Below are positions 1 to 11,680 of a DNA stretch of 64,000 nucleotides, one piece after another. The notes beneath the pieces were generated by a model, which was given only the letters and a program-made list of their open reading frames with translations, had not been told where the DNA came from and ran no database searches. The DNA lies in assembly GCF_003945595.2 (NCBI RefSeq), contig NW_024104151.1, forward strand, positions 1,508,501-1,572,500. The letters are read 5' to 3'. The translations under genes were made by a program, and so were the position numbers. Every line of letters starts with the position of its first letter. Position 1 is the stretch's first letter. Source of the stretch: Pipra filicauda. Lineage: Eukaryota; Chordata; Aves; Passeriformes; Pipridae.

Positions 1-1130
1 GAATCCTCAGATCTTCTTAAAATCTTTAAAAGAATATTCTTGTTAAAGTACAGTTGTCAGAAGAATATTCAGTTTAAGATGGTCAAATAACTGGGGGCTT
101 GTGAAGGAACTGAGAAACAAGAGCACAATTACAATTTGGTGAAATACAAACTAAAACTGTCCAAAATCATTGCACAGAAAAAAGTATGATTATTTTTTTG
201 ACAATTTTATAACAAATGGAAAGTATTTTTTACTTTTCAATAAAAGTAGATGAACTCATTAATAACTCATAAAATGCAATGAGAATGAGAATTTTAATAC
301 AGGCTGAGCTTATTCCCACAGATATTAGTTCATTTTTATGTGAGAAATATTGCACTTTGGAGTGAGCAGTGTATGACTCTCGGGAGATATTTCAATGAAA
401 CAAAGTCTTTAATGTTCAGAACCAAACCAACTTTTCACTCTCTTTTTACTTCCTTTGTACAACATCCCTCATGTTTTTTTGGGAGATCCTGGTCTTTTGA
501 ACCAAGCATGACAAATCTGGGGCTTGCACAAAGTTTTCTAGAGAAACGTAACAGATAATCTTTAAAATGCATCAAGATGCTCTTATTTTCACTCTGGGGA
601 CATCTGCTCCTCCTTCATATTCAGCTGGAATTTCCTGGGCATCAGTTTCTGCCCATTGCCTCTTGTGCTGTTACTTGGTACCACAAGTGTTTACTGTGGT
701 CATCCCGACCATACCTGCAGTTCTTCCTGCTTTAATTCCCAGAATCGTTTCTTCTGGGCATTTTTATTAATAAATCATATTTTAAACATACTAATAGTGC
801 TTTTTTAAATGCATATTTTACAAAAACATGGCGTAGCTTTTGAGTGATACAAAACAATATGGAAAAAAAAATTCATTAGTGATTCATTTAGCTTTAGTTA
901 TGCTTCCAGTTTCAACAAACTGCCAACAGGAGAGTTGTATCAAATGGGAGCCGTCAACAAATGTATTTGAGCCAAACAGATAATCAGTACATAAATAGTC
1001 GGTCATCATTTTCAGAACACCATTTTGATATAGGAAGAGGAGGAAGGAGTGTTATAAAACTGTCAAACCACCTGAGACCACAGTCCTTTACCCCAGGGCG
1101 AACATCCATGTGGCCCCGTCGAGACTCCTC

Positions 1131-1208
1131 CTGCCCCATCCCACCTGCTCCCCATCCTTCCTGCTCCCTATTCCTCCTGTTCCCCATCCCTCCTGCTCCC
1201 CATACCCG
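1131..1208 (+). repeat. 16-bp minisatellite, about 5 units
   Basis: Imperfect tandem units follow one another: CTGCCCCATCCCAC (1131-1144), CTGCTCCCCATCCTTC (1145), CTGCTCCCTATTCCTC (1161), CTGTTCCCCATCCCTC (1177) and CTGCTCCCCATACCCG (1193). The last four are exactly 16 bp each. Confidence 0.85.
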
Positions 1209-1596
1209 GAGCGCCCTCAGCCTCCATCTGACTGACAGACCAAGGCTCTTCCAAAAGCCACCGTAGGCACTGGCCTTTATTGGGAATAATTAGCCCCTTC
1301 CCAAGAGCCAAATGCCCACATTAAGTCCTATGAATTATAAATAGCTCAAGTGAGATTTAATCATGTAGCTTTCTTATTAAAAAGATCATTGCCCAGTTCT
1401 TCCTTACACAGTTTTAATTTAGTCTTTTTTAATTTTCTGTGGTCATCATGGAGTTTTGAACAGACCCACAAAGATCAGAGTGAGGTCTGATATACAGGAA
1501 CATCAATATCCATGTATGACATGCAGGTCAAACCTATCTCAAGAGAGGTTACTTTTTTCTTTCAAAGTAACATCTAGTTTACTGGATCTTAAATTC

Positions 1597-1752
1597 ACAG
1601 AATTCCAGACTGCTTTGTGTTGGAAGTCCATCCAGTTCCACCCCCTGCCATGGGCAGGGACACCTTCCACTAGACCAGGTTGCTCCAAGCCCTGTCCAAC
1701 CTGGCCTTAAACACTTCCAGGGATGGGGAGTCCACAGCCTCTCTGAGCAACA
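1597..1752 (-). mobile_element. CR1 LINE 3' fragment
   Basis: The minus-strand CR1 3' end is recognised by CCATGGGCAGGGACACC, CCACTAGACCAGGTTGC and the CAACCTGGCC block. It is 5'-truncated after about 155 bp. Confidence 0.9.
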
Positions 1753-3570
1753 TCGGGTATTAAAATGGAGCTGGTTCTCCTTTACGTTAATTCTCAGCTG
1801 CTAAGGAGGAAAGGTCAGTCCATATTCTGGAGTATGAGCCAACCATGTGTTCCTTGGCATGAAGTCAGCAAAGAAAGGAATTAAACTTGCTCCAAGCCAT
1901 ACTAAGTCCATGATCTCAGACTCTAGGGCAGCCTGGCAATGGCTCTGTACAGGGACAGAATCTGGTGTAACTGTAGAGAATGGGGAAAACTGAAATGACT
2001 CCTTCTGTAGGACCAACTCCACCTTCTCCACACCATGCTCTGGATAACTGGCTGAGATTTACATTGCTCACACTGGGAGAACACACAGCTCTCCAAACGC
2101 CAGCCTCTGAACCCCCTCCAGCCCCTGAACTTTCAACTTTGTTATTCTCTGTTCCCATCTCTTGTCTTTTATCTCCTTACAAAATTGTTCCACCTGTTTT
2201 AGTTCATAAACTGGGACTATATTGTAGTTATATAATATCCTAGTGAATAAAGAAAAAATAAAAATAAATCCCCCTTGGTTCAGCTGAAGTCCTCAGCCAT
2301 TTTTGGAGCTTCTCTGGACTTGTACCAGATTTTTGATTGGACTGACTCATGTTTAACACCAGGGAGGCAAGTGCTGCCCTTGCAGAACTCCTCCATCCAA
2401 GGCTGTGAGAATGGGTCCATATGGCCATGCGTGTGTGTGTGCTGCACCTGTGCCAGAAACCACAGGTGTGGTGAGAAAACACGGATATAATCGTATGTTC
2501 TCCTGAGGAATAAAAGTGTAAGGATTTATCAGACATCAGATCACACGTCACTGGCAGAAAATAGACATTCAAGCTTAGTTTCACAGGCATTTCCCTTCCT
2601 GGAGAACCTAGTCTCCTTACCTGTGCTGTCCAGACGTGATTACTTAGATCTGTATGTGTATCAATAATCTAGTTAAGAGATCTTCTGAAAATCCCATCAG
2701 GAATGGCCTTGGATGTGAGGCACCCGCACGTTTATGTTCCTTTTACTTCAACCAATGTTTTTTTCTCATCTTTCATCAAAGTTCTTGGCTGACACGACTT
2801 CAGGCTGAGGGACTGCTGCTAATGAACCTTCAGATTTCCTTTTCTCAGGTACAAAGCCTGAGGAGTATTTTGGCTTGATGGCCAGAAAAGGCAGCCAGAA
2901 GTATTTCCAATCTCTTGATAAGTCTATAAAATGCTTGTGGGCTGCAGAAGAGCAGAACAAGGGTTGGTTACTCAGGACTGTAAGAGATCACAGGAAAAAA
3001 CAGTGAGAAAACTGAGATATCTCCTGAAACTCATCTTCTTTCCCCAATGTCTTCATCCACAGTTTATTCTCCTGCTGCTTATGGATCCCCTTGCCTCAGC
3101 TGGATGTTCATGTGATGCAGCATAAATACACATACATATACTTATGCACAGATCCCTCCCACAGCTCAGTGCATGTGCTCTCACATGATCCACGTGCTCC
3201 CACACAGCCCTGGGAGATCTCTGGAACTAAGAACAGCTGAGGAAGGGGCATCACAGGGCAGGCGAATGGGGGAAATGAAACAGGATATCAGTGTATTCCT
3301 TAAGAGTGTTCATCTCTCATATTTACTAAGAGTTTACTTATGTGAGCTGGATGTAACATTTCAGAGGACATGAGGGTTTAAAATGCCTTAATTTGAAGAT
3401 TTTGGAATGTGTGTGTGAGTTGCATAAAATCACGAATCTACCCAGCACTATCAAAATACAAGAGCATTTGCAGCATAAATGAGAGTCAGAGCTCAGCATA
3501 AATCTGTATAAATACAAGGGTCATGGAAAGGACTCGTGCATTTTTGGGAATCATTCTAACAGGAATGGTG

Positions 3571-3620
3571 GTTTATTAAGTGGTGAGTGGCTTGTGAGGA
3601 ATCTAAACCAATTAACTGGC
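3571..3620 (+). repeat. Unassigned 50-bp dispersed repeat, copy A
   Basis: This matches 5735-5784 at 44 of 50 positions without gaps, including an uninterrupted 23-base identical block (TGTGAGGAATCTAAACC plus AATTA). It is not CR1 or LTR sequence as far as I can tell. It lies about 20 bp before a CR1 5' break. Confidence 0.75.
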
Positions 3621-3640
3621 GGGCAGATGGAGGAAGGGGA

Positions 3641-4180
3641 TTCTGCCCCTCTGCCCTGCTCAGGTGGGACCCCACTTGCAGAGCTGCCTTCAGCTCTGGG
3701 GTCCCAGCACAGGAGGGACATGGAGCTGTTGGAGCGAGTCCAGAGGAGGTATTAAGATGATCAGAGGGATGGAGCAGCTCTGCTGTGAGGGAAGGCTGAG
3801 AGAATTGGGATTGTTCAGCCTGGAGAACAGAAGGCATTGGGGTGACCTAATTGCGGTCTTCCAGGACATGAAGGAGCTACAAGATGGAGAGAGACTACTT
3901 ACAAGGGCTTGGAGTGGCGGAACAAGGGGGAATGGCTTTAAACTGCCAGAGGACAGGGTTAGATGGGATACTGGGGAGGAATTCCTCCCTGTGAGGGTGG
4001 TGAGGCCCTGGCACAGGTTGCCCAGAGAAGCTGTGGCTGTCCCATCCCTGAAAGTGTCCAAGGCCGGGTTGGATGGAGCTCTGAGAAACCTGGTCTAGTG
4101 GAAGGTGTCCCTGCCCACGGCAGGAGAGATTGGAACTGGATGATCTTTAAGGTCCCTCCCAAATCAGGCCATTCTGTGGT
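3641..4180 (+). mobile_element. CR1 LINE fragment (about 540 bp)
   Basis: This is one of the longest CR1 copies here. It starts in the reverse-transcriptase C-terminal region (GGACATGGAGCTGTTGGAG), passes the TTCAGCCTGGAGAA block and the GGTGGTGAGGCCCTGG block, and ends at CCATTCTGTGGT. The frame is broken many times. A 50-bp unassigned repeat lies just before its 5' end (3571-3620). Confidence 0.93.
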
Positions 4181-4339
4181 GTGTTGACATTTAACCAGAA
4201 GTTTAGAGCAGAGAATATTTGGTTTTACCTCAACTCCAAAACACAATTAAGTTTTAATAAAATTCCAAGTAGTTGGAGATGTATTTTGTTTCTTTTTCTC
4301 CGAGGGATACATCATAAATTTATCTCAGGGTTCAGTGTA

Positions 4340-4845
4340 CTGGGCTACCCCGGCAGGTGGTGGAGTCCCCATCCCTGGTGGTGTCCAAGGAACAACTGGA
4401 CGTGGCACTCAGTGCTCTGGGCTGGGTGACACTGTCGTTGTCGGGACGGACGCCACACTGGGATTTCACGCAGAAAAGCCTTTATTTCATACAAACATGG
4501 ACAATTTATAGTCTCCCCTAGCCAGCTTGTTTCACCACCATTGGTGCCCTTACTACATACACATCTTAAGATTGGCTGCTCTATAGCTTCTGCAACTCAG
4601 GGTCGCTCAGCAAACAGTCCAGGCTCTCTGGCTATCACAGCTGCCCCACAGCTCTGTCCTCCCTGTCCACCTTCTCATCTTCGTTGTTTACATTCCTTCA
4701 CAACTTCACAGCTGCAACCACTCAAATTCAGGGCCCAAGCTGTCCACAGCTCAGTTGCCTCCCACATGACACGTTGGGGAATGGGCACAGGTTGGACTCA
4801 ATGGTCTGGGAGGGCTTTTCCAACCTCAGTGATTCTGGGATGCTG
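4340..4845 (+). mobile_element. CR1 LINE 3' fragment, split by an LTR
   Basis: Two halves, 4340-4432 and 4773-4845, align end to end with other CR1 copies in the window (13746-13984, 18547-18792). The left half covers GGTGGTGGAGTCCCC through GGGCTGGGTGAC. The right half covers GGGCACAGGTTGGACTC through the tail CAGTGATTCTGGGATGC. The LTR insertion at 4433-4766 is therefore younger than this CR1 copy. Confidence 0.92.
4433..4766 (-). mobile_element. Solo LTR (334 bp, 6-bp TSD) inserted into a CR1 copy
   Basis: The short LTR reads on the minus strand: it begins TGTGGGAGGCAACTG, ends ACAACGACA and has TG...CA termini. It interrupts a CR1 copy and is flanked by a perfect 6-bp duplication TGACAC (4427-4432 and 4767-4772). 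Removing the insert and one duplicate restores the usual CR1 text. On the minus strand a TATA box (complement of 4505-4510) precedes AATAAA (complement of 4481-4486) by about 20 bases, giving a very short R region. A 6-bp duplication suits alpha- or beta-retrovirus-like (ERVK-class) elements; the family name is not known to me. No internal genes remain. Confidence 0.88.
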
Positions 4846-5734
4846 TACAATGTTTTGGTGCTTACCATATATCCAAGGAAGCACTGGCATTGGAGAGCAT
4901 TACAATTGCACCATTTTTAGTTATTTTTAACCTGACACAAGAGAGAATTTTGCATTTTATATAATTTTCGCAGCATTTGAACCAAAGTGGAATTGCTGGA
5001 AGGTCTTTGCTCTCTGTGGGCCAACGCCCCTGTGCAGGAGGGACTTTGCATCCCTCTCTGCTGCTCAAAGTGAGAGGAAATACAGTTTTCCTGGGAATTG
5101 CTTCAGCCTGGCCAAAGCAGAGCAGGATGGGACCATGCTGCACCTGCATGGGAACAGCAACACCTGCTTTGTTTGGGGAAGGGGTTCTTTATCATTTATT
5201 CCATGAACATGGAAGAGAAAAAAAAAATCATGCAATTAAAAATCCTTATGCAATTCCTCATGTCCCATAAACTATTTCACTGCATGTTATGAATATTCAC
5301 TTCAATCCACACTAATTTTCCTATTTCAGTCTTATCTTTCTACTTCCCACCACCAGTGCTCACTTGGGCTCCTCCCCGTGACAGACACATCGTCATGTGC
5401 GTGTTAATGAGCTGCCGTGCTGAACGATGTGATAATTGATGTTCTGAACCTTGCACACTTTAAAACATTAATTCATGAGCAGATAAGCAAATTAATTCAC
5501 CACCATGATGGACATGACATAACCAAGCTCCTGCTTGGTCCTCACTGCCCACTCTGGGTTTTTTTCAGTGCTCCACAAGCCACACAGTTATTAACAGTCA
5601 ATTAAAGGCTTGTCTGGGTGGGAAAACACTTACAGCAAGTCTTTTAAACCTTTCGACCTATAATTTCCAGCATCTGTGGTCATGGCTGTTGTGATATACT
5701 GTGTTAAAATAATAATTATATTTAACACTTTTTT

Positions 5735-5784
5735 GTTTATTATGTGGTGGGTGCTTTGTGAGGAATCTAAACCAATTACTTGGC
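5735..5784 (+). repeat. Unassigned 50-bp dispersed repeat, copy B
   Basis: Second copy of the repeat at 3571-3620, same orientation, with AT-rich sequence before it. Similarity stops sharply at TTGGC on the right. Confidence 0.75.
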
Positions 5785-6597
5785 CATCACGTGGGGAGCT
5801 CTGCTTAAAAGACATGGAGAGATGAACTTGGAAGCAAGGAGCAGTTTTCATCTGAGGGATATCAGAGCACTCCCTGTGAGGTGGAAACCACAGCAGGGAA
5901 GCACTAGCAGTTACTGGGATTTCGGGAGCTCCAGAAATGCCTATATCTGCTGTGTCAAGTGGAGTTAAAGGAGCTCTTGAATGGTGTCATTGTCACTGGT
6001 CTCTGAAACAATCTGTGTGTGCATTACAGGGCACTGAGGTTTTATGGACACAAACATTCCCTTTGATTTCCTGTTGTTTCCCAGCAGACAGACTTTGGCC
6101 TGTGCTCAGAATTGCTCACTCAGACTGTCCTTATTTCTGTGTAACAAGGCAAACACTGAGGATCCCCTTTCCTGGGTTTGGCTCCTTTGGGAAAGGAGAA
6201 CTCTTCAGCAATTTTTTACTAATATGATGAAATTTTTATTAGGGCACAACATGTAAGCACTGAATGGGTGGTGAGCAAGCCTGGAAGAGCTTTTTCCTTG
6301 GAGATAGGAAGGGTGATGACCCATTTTGCACCCATTGACCCATCACAGGTGATCAGCTGGTTCCCTCCAGGACACGCCTGGCTCTGTCAGCCGTGGGGGT
6401 TCACCGTCCAGCTTCATGCTCTGCTGGTTGATGTAAAAAGGATGAATGGTCCCTGACCAGCGAGGGCAGCTGTGATGGGCAGTGGATGCTGCAACATATC
6501 AGCTGCTCCAGGAATTGCACATGGTCTCTTCAGGGGCTGGGCTCTGCCCAAGTGCAAACCATCAGCCCTAATGGATGCTGAAGCTTTTAAGGCAGGA

Positions 6598-6750
6598 ATA
6601 CCAGACTGTTTTGAGTTGGGAGGGATTTAAAGCATGCCTAATTCCATAACCTCCCATGGGCAGGGACACCTTCCACTAGACCAGATTGCTCCAAGCGCCG
6701 TCCAGCCTGGTCTTGGACACTTCCTGGGGTGGGGCAGCTGCAGCTTCTGT
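6598..6750 (-). mobile_element. CR1 LINE 3' fragment
   Basis: Minus-strand CR1 end with CCATGGGCAGGGACACC and the CACTAGACCAGATTGC block. It is diverged and 5'-truncated. Confidence 0.88.
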
Positions 6751-7003
6751 ATTCTGTGAAGCCCATCAGGTGCAAATTACTCATGTATCTGAATGTGTCT
6801 GAGCATCACTGTGGGGCCGGGGCAGGAGAGAACCTTTGCTCAGCTCCAGGAGCTTGAGGAGGTTTTCAGCTCACCTCAGAGTGGGGTTTCTGGGTGAAAG
6901 CTGCAGCAGCTCCCGGCTCGCCTTGGATGTGTGTTAAATCCTCCAAATGCTGGTCAGGTATTGAAGCTTCCAGTAATTTCTTTCTGTTATTGTTTCATTT
7001 CAG

Positions 7004-7135
7004 CAAAGCCCTTCGAGAGCGGGCAGTACTTGGACATCTATGGAATTACAAGAGACCAGGCGGGGGAATACGAATGCAGCGCAGAAAATGATGTCTCAGT
7101 CCCAGATGTGAAAAAAGTAAAAGTCACAGTAAACT
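7004..7135 (+). CDS. NEGR1: NEGR1 exon, C-terminal half of Ig-like domain 2
   Basis: This internal coding exon of 132 nt encodes the end of the second Ig domain of an IgLON adhesion protein that sits GPI-anchored on neuronal membranes. It starts in phase 1: the last two bases of an Ala codon are followed by [13 protein letters not shown]. The second-cysteine motif D-Q-A-G-E-Y-E-C follows, then SAENDVS and the final strand KVKVTVN. It ends with one base of a Phe codon. The acceptor is a T-rich tract ending in CAG at 7001-7003, and the donor is GTAAGT at 7136. From memory of the family, the sequence matches NEGR1 (neurotractin/Kilon) much better than LSAMP, NTM or OPCML, which differ around ENDVS and KVKV. 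It differs from mammalian NEGR1 by only a few conservative changes. Both ends are phase 1, so skipping it would keep the frame but destroy Ig2. The preceding exon, holding the first half of Ig2, is not in the window. Confidence 0.94.
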
Positions 7136-9477
7136 GTAAGTCATGTTGCTTCTTGTTCCCTAAATCTGGTGGAGAAGCGGCAGAGAAGGAAAGTCTGGTG
7201 CAGTGGTGAAACTGTAGTGTTGGGGTTTGTGTCACAGTGGCAAAGGGAGCTGTGCTGTGTCATGGCTGGGTTGATGTCACCAAGGAGGTTGAGGTGCAAA
7301 CCCTCTGTTGTGAGTCATTTTCTGAGTAGGTGCTGGTGGCTGCTGAGGTTGTTGGGCTGAGATTTTCCTGATTTAATTTGCCATGGTGTGCAATACTGTA
7401 AGGAGATGAGAAACTCTGTTTGGGTGATTGGATGAGGATCAGTCTCTAAGGAAATTTGAAATATTCCCAGGAGAGACAGCAGGTTGTTCATGTGGTTGCC
7501 GTCTGAAGGAAGAAGAACTTTACTGGCGTGTGGCTCTGCTGTGGGGATCCTGAGGGCGGTGGGGGACACCAGGAGCTTCCAAGGCCACCTGGTACCTGTC
7601 CCTGCAACCTGTCAGGTTGGACCGCCTCAGACTTCCACGCCAAGGTGTTCTCAGCTTGGAGCTGAATTTGATTTAGCACTTGGTATGACATGAAACATTC
7701 TTTTTCCCTCCAACATGTAAAGAAAATAGAGGAAAGAAAATGTACCTAATTTCTCTTGTTCATTGTAACAGTTAATATTGTTTGATTAAGTTCAATTATC
7801 AAGCTTGTCATTTGTAACAGTTTCTGGCTTTAGAATTGCTATGGCAGCTTTATTGGTCGCAAATGTCAGCATCGTGTCTCCTACACAGACACTATCCTTG
7901 TTGATATGGGCAGCAAAGCCCCTGGTCACTGCTGGGGCCACTTGTGTCATCAGGGCATTCAGGGGGCATTCATTCATGACCAGACTGTCCTCATTTATGT
8001 GACACCAAGGCTCTTGTAGTTCGTGCTGTCCAGAAACATGGTGGATCAAGGCACTTACAGAACAGCTTGATGGTGTACTGGGTCACACAGGCTGCCGGAT
8101 GACACTGCCCCGAGTTCATGATGCCTGGTGACACTGCCTGCAGGTCCTGAGGCTCAGGTGTGATGGGATATGATCATCAGTCACAAGGACAGACTTGAAC
8201 TGCAGAGCAGTTTGAGGAGCCTCACTCAGAGTCCATAGTTGTTGCTGCTTCTTTACCCTCATTGATCTGTTTCCACCTATCTCAGCTGCATTTCCAAAAA
8301 CAGGCAGTGCTCTAAAAATCAGAGGCTCTGTGGGAGGGAAAACCACAGTGGATAGTGTCTGATGGAACAAGTGACCTTTACTTTCTGTGCAGTGAGTTGC
8401 TACTGGAAGACTCTCAGTAAGAGAACCTGTGCAGACATTTGCTCAGGCCTGCCCTCGGTGTTATAGGTGACACCTTCAACAAACTGCTCTCCAAAATGGT
8501 TTGTGGCCATAACTCGCAGTAGGGAGCAAAAAGATGGTGAGCTCAGCCTGGTTTTAGCAAAACAAATATCGTGTCTGTGTTATTTCATATCATGGGGATT
8601 TCAATTAGGGTGAGACCAGCTGTGTCATGTTCAGAGAATGGGAGAAGCTGCTAAAGCTGCTCAGTGGTTGCTTTCGTATTTGGGTTTTTTTAAGTAAGAA
8701 AAAGAGCACAATGGATGTGATAAACTCACTGAACTTTTCTTACATTCCAAGTCAAGATCTAGACATACATGAGTCCTAGTTTGGATGAAAGCACTAGCTT
8801 AGCTGGCCAGAGCCAAAACTGCAGTTTAAATGCAACACGCAGCTGATGCCCTGGTTGGTGTGTGCCCTGTGCCCCAAGTCGTGCCTGAGCTGGAACTATT
8901 CCTGACCTCAGATCACTGTTTCCTTAACAGGGGTTCTGAGTCTGCCAGATGGCTTTGTGATGAGAACAATTGACTCTGACAGTGCCAGGAAGGTAAAGCT
9001 GAGCAGTGGTGGCTCATTCTTGTACCAGCCACCCCAGGTCTCTCTGTGGGAGCGATGATTGTGCCCAGGGGTGCAGGTGGGATGGAGTTTGCTCTCCCTG
9101 AACAGTGAGCCAAGGGAGCAATGGCAGAAAGTGTGTGTGTTGAAGGATGTGCAGGTTCAGGAGGTCCCATTCCTCTTTGGTACGTGCCACAAGCAAGGAG
9201 TGCTCAGGTCCAGCTGCAGCACATGGTGTAAGGGACCTCTGTCTGCAGGGAGAAACATGTCCAGGTTGCTCCATCAACCAACAAGCTCGGAAAATAATAA
9301 GTACAAAGAATAAAATAATAAACCTGCTCTTTGTCTCAGTTCAGCCACTGGGCTAAGCTGGAGTGTCCTTGGCCATAGTGTGGATCACATAGCATTATGT
9401 GGGATTCAGGCACACTTCTGAGCCTGCACTGGGGATATGCAGAGTATTTTATTTTTCTTATATTTCTTATAACTAAA

Positions 9478-10534
9478 TGTAGTGGATTTCTGTGGCTGGG
9501 TTTTGGTAGCAAGTTGGGGCTACAGGGGTGGCTTCTTTTAGAAGCTGCTAGAAGCTTCCTCTGTCTGGTGGAGCCAAAGCCAGCTGGCTCCAGGACGGAC
9601 TTCCTGCCACTGGCCAAGGCCAAGCCAATTAGGAGCAATAGTAATGCCTCTGTGATAATGTATTTAAGAACACAAGGTTGTTGCACAGGAAGAATTCCAG
9701 ACAGGGAAGAGCGGAGTGAGAACATGGGAACAACAAGGTAGACACTAAGGTCAGTGCAGAAGGAGGGGCAGGAGGTGCTCCAGGCACTGGAGCTGAGGCC
9801 CTGCAGCCCATGGAGGACCATCAGGGTGCAGAGACCCACCTGCAGCCCATGGAGAAGCCCATGCTGGAGCAGGTGGATGCATGAAGGAGGCTGCAACCCC
9901 ATGGGAGGCCCAGGATGGAGCAGGGTCCTGCTGGAGATCTGCGGCCTGTGGAGAGGGAAGCCCACACTGGAGCAGGTTTTTCCCGGGTAGGACTTGTGGC
10001 CCCTGTGGGGGACCCACGTCGGTACAGCTCATTCATGAAGGACTGCACCCCATGGAGAAGTGACCCATGGGACAGCAGTCTGGAAAGAGCTGCTGCCCAA
10101 GGGATGGACTCACGTTGGAGAGGTCCATCAAGGACTGTCTCCCGTGGGAGGGACCCCATGGGAGCAGGGGAAGGACTCTGCTCCCTGAGCAGCAGCAGAA
10201 ACAACTGACTGTAACCCCCATTCCCTGTCCCCCTGCACCACTGGGGGTGGGGTGGGGAGGGAGAACATGTAAGGAAGGAGGGGTGGGGGGAAGGTGTTTT
10301 TAAGATTGTTTTATTTCTCACTCTTTGGCTCTTATTCTGTTAGTAATAAATTTAAGTAATATCCCCACTTTGAGTCTGTTTTGCCCATGAAGGTAATCAG
10401 TAAGTGACCTCTGCCAGCTCTTATCTCAACTCATGAATCCTTAGGTGTTTTTTTCTCTCCTCTGTCCAGTTGCAGAGGAGATTGAGAGTGGCTTTAGTGG
10501 GTACCTGGCATCCAGCTGGGGTCAATGCACTACA
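9478..10534 (+). mobile_element. Solo LTR of an avian ERVL-type endogenous retrovirus
   Basis: This is a complete 1057-bp LTR with inverted ends TGTAGTG...CACTACA and a perfect 5-bp target-site duplication CTAAA (9473-9477 and 10535-10539). A polyadenylation signal AATAAA lies at 10345-10350, and a TATA-like TATTTAAG near 9660. The 3' third resembles the LTR of songbird ERVL elements that I remember (AGTCTGTTTTGCCC, GGGTACCTGGCATCCAGC), and a 5-bp duplication is typical of the ERVL class. The middle (about 9790-10170) consists of imperfect repeats around CCATGGAG and CTGGAG blocks. A G-rich stretch (10234-10298) follows. No internal viral genes flank it, so it is the product of recombination between two LTRs. 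It carries a 209-codon antisense frame that is a by-product of base composition. Confidence 0.9.
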
Positions 10535-11299
10535 CTAAACAAGGAGGGAACAGGGATAAAATGGAAGCAATGTAGAAGTAGGATGTGGCTACAGCATGAA
10601 GCAGTTTGCACACCTGAGTGATCAGCCAGAGTCAGCTGATTGCTGACACTGCCCTGGCTGGGTTTTAGTGTCCCCCAGCCAGCTGAGCCCAGCGCAGGAG
10701 CTCTTCCAACATCTGTTCCCTGCTGCTGATCCTCGTCCATCCCAACCAGGCGGAAAAACAGCTTGTTGCACCTGGGAGAGGGTTGTGCCAGTGGTGGGGG
10801 TGCTGGCAGAGCTTATGTGCCATGATCAGCCCCATGGGCACGTTGCTCCAGGCAGGTGGGACATGAGGGGGTGACTTTCTCTGCCCAGGGCAGCCTGGGT
10901 GGGCAACCCTGTTCAATGGGAATGTCGTGCCTGCCACCAAATCAATGGAATGATACCCTTTTGCTGCTGAGCTGGCCTGGCAGGACAGCTTCCATCAATG
11001 AAAGCAAGATGTTTCATTTAGGAGAGATGTACTTTGCCTACTGGTCACTATTTGTAAGAAATTTATATCAAATTTATTTTCAGGTTTAAATCTGCAAAGT
11101 TCTTAAAAAAAGAAACATAAAAGAGAGGAAGCCTTCAGCTTCTCTGATTGTCCTGATTGGGCAGTTTCCTTTGTTAAATGTCCTTCCACCCTGTTTCTTC
11201 TTTAAAGGTATCTGTTCACTTCTCTGACAAACTGAGAAGAACAAGGCTTTCTCCCTCCACATCCCCCCAGAAATTCCATTCTTTTCCTTTGTGCCTGAG

Positions 11300-11390
11300 G
11301 ACATGGGTTAATGGTGGCCTTGGCAGTTCTGGGGGATGGTTGGACTCAATGCTCCTAGAGGGCTTTTCCAATCTAAACTATTCTGTGATT
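11300..11390 (+). mobile_element. CR1 LINE 3' terminal fragment
   Basis: Short CR1 end of a different subfamily: GGTGGCCTTGGCAG, then GGTTGGACTCAATG, then GGCTTTTCCAATCTAAAC and the tail TATTCTGTGATT. Confidence 0.85.
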
Positions 11391-11680
11391 TTTCTCTGCT
11401 GCTGCTCTCACCCACCCCCATGTCATTCCATGATTGTACTCCTGGTGCAGGGATATTCTGCCCATCTGCCAGGTCCCTCCATGTGCTTTTAATTCCATTT
11501 ACTCATGACTCAGTTCCTTGGTGGGCAACACTTAAACTGTGATCAACACACCCAACTCTCCTCCTTTAGTCTCACAGGGATCCTGGAATTTCACAAATGT
11601 CCACCACCTTTTCCACCTGGAGTGCTTATGATAGAATATACTCTTGGAAGTAAGATGTGTGGCTTATGCTCCAGATCTGA

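Larger units (their letters stand above)
1..7003 (+). other. NEGR1: NEGR1 intron upstream of the Ig2 3' exon (partial)
   Basis: This is non-coding intron sequence; the 5' end lies outside the window. I looked for the preceding exon, which holds the N-terminal half of Ig2 and ends near a W-R-H-I-S-P type motif, and did not see it. The first 950 bases are AT-rich and contain nothing I recognise. The rest holds a 16-bp minisatellite (1131-1208), four CR1 fragments, one LTR nested in CR1 (4433-4766) and a 50-bp repeat pair (3571-3620, 5735-5784). The segments 1753-3570, 4850-5730 and 5790-6595 show nothing further. Confidence 0.85.

Noticed and set aside
2430..2450. Short (GT)n tract
   Set aside because: Only about five units; too short to be a meaningful microsatellite.
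9336..9965. 209-codon open frame on the minus strand
   Set aside because: It lies antisense in the solo LTR and its text (repeated P, A, W, S, G) follows the LTR repeat blocks; no domain is visible.
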